Below, in pieces: positions 5,756 through 7,478 of a DNA stretch of 7,478 bases. The position numbers were made by a program, and so were the translations under genes. The stretch's first letter is position 1; the number at the start of each line of letters is the position of its first letter. The stretch spans positions 1-7,478 of the forward strand of contig PMST01000099.1 of assembly GCA_003168295.1 (NCBI GenBank). Direction: 5' to 3'. Below the pieces are notes generated by a model. It worked only from the letters and a program-made list of their open reading frames with translations. It made no database searches and was not told the DNA's origin. Source of the stretch: Actinomycetota bacterium (GTDB lineage: Bacteria > Actinomycetota > Actinomycetes > Streptosporangiales > Streptosporangiaceae).

Positions 5756-6040
5756 ATGGCTACTTTCATCATCGTCCTGATCATCATCGGTCTGATCGCC
5801 GGCCTGATCGCCCGCCTGCTTCTGCCCGGCCGTGACTCCCTGGGCATCCTCGGCACCATCGTGCTCGGCATCGTCGGATCCTTCATCGGCGGATTCCTGC
5901 AGAACCTCATCGAGTACCACCACGTGAGCATTCACAGCTTCCATACCGTGGGCATCATCGGATCGATCATCGGTGCCTTCGTGCTGCTGCTCCTGATACG
6001 GGTCACCGGCATGGAGCCGGGCCGGGGCCGCCGCCGCTAG
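5756..6040 (+). CDS. GlsB/YeaQ/YmgE-family stress-response membrane protein
   Basis: A 94-residue integral membrane protein. It shows three hydrophobic segments (about 2-20, 28-47 and 63-82), separated by RLLLPGRDS (19-27) and the polar loop QNLIEYHHVSIHSFHT (about 48-63), and ends in a basic tail with five Arg. The pattern IGLIAGLIARLLLPGRD followed by LGILGTIVLGIVGSFIGGFL is typical of the transglycosylase-associated/GlsB family, whose usual length is 80-100 residues. Members are induced by envelope, acid or osmotic stress, but their biochemical role is unknown. I chose ATG 5756, preceded at nine bases by GGAAAG (5741-5746), over a start at 5699 that would add a polar 19-residue extension. 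The last 38 bp overlap the convergent metG end; the overlapping tail is past the final membrane segment. Confidence 0.9.
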   Translation: MATFIIVLIIIGLIAGLIARLLLPGRDSLGILGTIVLGIVGSFIGGFLQNLIEYHHVSIHSFHTVGIIGSIIGAFVLLLLIRVTGMEPGRGRRR

Positions 6041-7478
6041 CCAGCCGCCGGAACACCGGAGACGGGGGCGGCAGGCGGCCGTCCCCGTCCGGCGTGCACT
6101 GAGCTGTGATGCGCGCAGCGGCGTCGGGCAGAAACGGGCTCAGCTCCCGGCCCAGGACCCGGCACGCGTCCAGCAGCGTACGCAGCACGGCGTCGAGGCG
6201 GCCTCGGGCATCGGCGCTATCGTGCTCAGCCTTAGCCAGCTGCCAGGGCCGGACCCGGTTGACGAACCGGTTCGCCTCGTCCCCGATCGCCCAGACGGCC
6301 GCTGTAGCCTGCCGGAAGTCGAACTCCTCAAGCGCCGGACCGACCAGGTCTCGCACCTGGCGGCAGGCCGCCTCCAGGTTCTGGTCAGCGAGCAGGCCGC
6401 AGCCCGGTCCCGCTAGTTCCGGCAGATGGCCGTCACGGTAGCGGTGGATCATCGCGACCACGCGGTTGACCAGGTTGCCCAGGCCGTTGGCCAGTTCGTC
6501 GTCGGCGCGGGCGATCAGCCGTTCGACGGTGAAATCGGCGTCGCCGACCCGTGGCACTTCCCGCAGCAGCCACCAGCGGACCGCGTCGGCGCCGTATTCG
6601 GCGGCCAGCGCGGCCGGCTCGCAGAGCGGAGCACCAGCGGATTTGCTGATCTTCCGGCCGCCGGCGGTCAGGTAGTCGTGCACGAAGATGTCGGTGGGCA
6701 GCGGCTGGGCCGCCGAAAGCAGCATGGCCGGCCAGTAGACGGCGTGGAACCGCAGTACGCCCTTGCCGAGCAGGTGGATGCGACGCCCGCCGCCTTCCCA
6801 CCACCGCCGGTACTCGTCTTCGCCGGTACCGTAGCCCAGCGCCGTGAGGTAGTTGCACAGGGCGTCGAACCACACGTAGATGACCTGGTCCGGGTCACCG
6901 GGTACGGGGATGCCCCAGCCCCCGGCCCGTTCGGCGGGCCGGGACACCGAGAAATCCTCCAGGCCGCTGTCGATAAACGCGAGCACCTCGTTCCGCCGCC
7001 CCGCGGGCTCGATACGCAGCCGCCCCGAGGTGACCGCCGCGCGCAGCGGCCCGGCATAGCGGGACAGCCGGAAGAACCAGTTCTCCTCGGTGACCTGCTG
7101 CGGAACGGTCTGATGCTCGGGGCAGCGGCCGTCGCGGAGTTCGGCGGCACGGTAGAACTGCTCGCAACCCGTGCAGTACAGCCCGTCGTACCGCTTGCGG
7201 TACAGGTCACCGGCGTCGGCGCAGGCCCGCCAGAGACGTTCGACGCCCGGCCGGTGGCGGGGGTCGCGGCTGGTGCGGATGACATCGTCGACGGTCAGCG
7301 TCAGGGCGTCGCCCAGCGCCAGGAACGCATCGCCGTTGCGGTCGACGAACTCGCGCACCGGCTCGCCCGCCGCCTGTGCGGCGAGCACGTTCTTGAGCGA
7401 GTTGTCATCGGTCCCGGCCTGGAACCTGACGCTTTCCCCGCGTCCGCGACGGTAGCGGGCCAGCACGTCGGCCTGCAC
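6003..7478 (-). CDS. metG: Methionine--tRNA ligase, missing its first residues (cut by right edge)
   Basis: Class I MetRS charging tRNA-Met with methionine in the cytoplasm. 491 codons are visible; by comparison with the family about 25-30 N-terminal residues, including the HIGH motif, lie beyond the right edge, so the GTG at 7478 is an internal Val codon. Visible landmarks, numbered from the edge: QADVLARYRRGRGE (2-15), AGTDDNSLKN (21-30), likely zinc ligands Cys102, Cys105, Cys119 and His122 in the connective peptide, VWFDAL (202-207), GKGVLRFHAVYWPAML (238-253), the KMSKS-type loop KISKS (276-280), and the anticodon-domain NRVRPW (407-412). The TDDNSLKN version of the usual TDEHG motif is one I associate with a divergent actinobacterial MetRS. 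There is no C-terminal EMAP/tRNA-binding domain. After the family's conserved end (SPVFRRL, 473-479) is a Gly/Pro-rich tail whose coding region overlaps the convergent membrane-protein gene. Confidence 0.93.
   Translation of the reverse strand: MQADVLARYRRGRGESVRFQAGTDDNSLKNVLAAQAAGEPVREFVDRNGDAFLALGDALTLTVDDVIRTSRDPRHRPGVERLWRACADAGDLYRKRYDGLYCTGCEQFYRAAELRDGRCPEHQTVPQQVTEENWFFRLSRYAGPLRAAVTSGRLRIEPAGRRNEVLAFIDSGLEDFSVSRPAERAGGWGIPVPGDPDQVIYVWFDALCNYLTALGYGTGEDEYRRWWEGGGRRIHLLGKGVLRFHAVYWPAMLLSAAQPLPTDIFVHDYLTAGGRKISKSAGAPLCEPAALAAEYGADAVRWWLLREVPRVGDADFTVERLIARADDELANGLGNLVNRVVAMIHRYRDGHLPELAGPGCGLLADQNLEAACRQVRDLVGPALEEFDFRQATAAVWAIGDEANRFVNRVRPWQLAKAEHDSADARGRLDAVLRTLLDACRVLGRELSPFLPDAAARITAQCTPDGDGRLPPPSPVFRRLASGGGPGPAPCR

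Noticed and set aside
5110..5931. Minus-strand open frame of 273 codons
   Set aside because: Antisense to the end of the HTH_42 gene and to the GlsB-like gene, both firmly identified; composition is Ser/Arg/Pro-rich.
1..7478. Defence system, CRISPR array, prophage, biosynthetic cluster or tRNA gene
   Set aside because: No repeat-spacer pattern, integrase, toxin-antitoxin pair, restriction enzyme, synthase domain or cloverleaf was seen on either strand. The neighbours do not form a recognisable system.

Overview
High-GC DNA (roughly 70% G+C) with strong GC bias at third codon positions, several GTG starts and short Shine-Dalgarno (SD) boxes. The gene content points to an actinomycete: a mycothiol-type maleylpyruvate isomerase (DinB-like) protein, an F420-type luciferase-like oxidoreductase, and a methionyl-tRNA synthetase of the divergent form I associate with Streptomyces-like genomes. 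I cannot name the genus from sequence alone.

Layout from left to right. (1) A secreted-protein gene on the minus strand runs off the left edge; only its signal peptide and a Pro/Ala-rich linker are visible. About 400 bp without a confident gene follows. It holds a good promoter candidate for that gene and the upstream region of the next one. (2) A plus-strand DinB/MDMPI-family gene (635-1393) converges with (3) a run of three minus-strand genes. In transcription order these are an S33 alpha/beta-hydrolase (prolyl-aminopeptidase-like), a small secreted protein of unknown function, and an LLM-class flavin/F420 oxidoreductase. The gaps within the run are 72 and 75 bp, so co-transcription is possible but not shown. 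(4) Divergent from the S33 gene, across only 44 bp, is a plus-strand HTH_42 (YcaQ/AlkZ-like) winged-helix protein. Neither start of this pair has a useful SD box, and each has a TANNNT hexamer 6-7 nt upstream, so both look leaderless. (5) Next is a small GlsB/YeaQ/YmgE-type membrane protein. Its end overlaps by 38 bp the end of (6) a convergent methionyl-tRNA synthetase gene that is cut by the right edge just after its HIGH-motif region.

I see no phage, CRISPR, tRNA, rRNA or intact insertion sequence, and no convincing new multi-gene system. The genes look like ordinary chromosomal housekeeping and accessory functions without an obvious shared pathway. The most useful second looks are the compact bidirectional leaderless promoter, the altered catalytic-motif position in the YcaQ/AlkZ-like protein, the divergent MetRS with its overlapping tail, and the truncated secreted-protein gene at the left edge.
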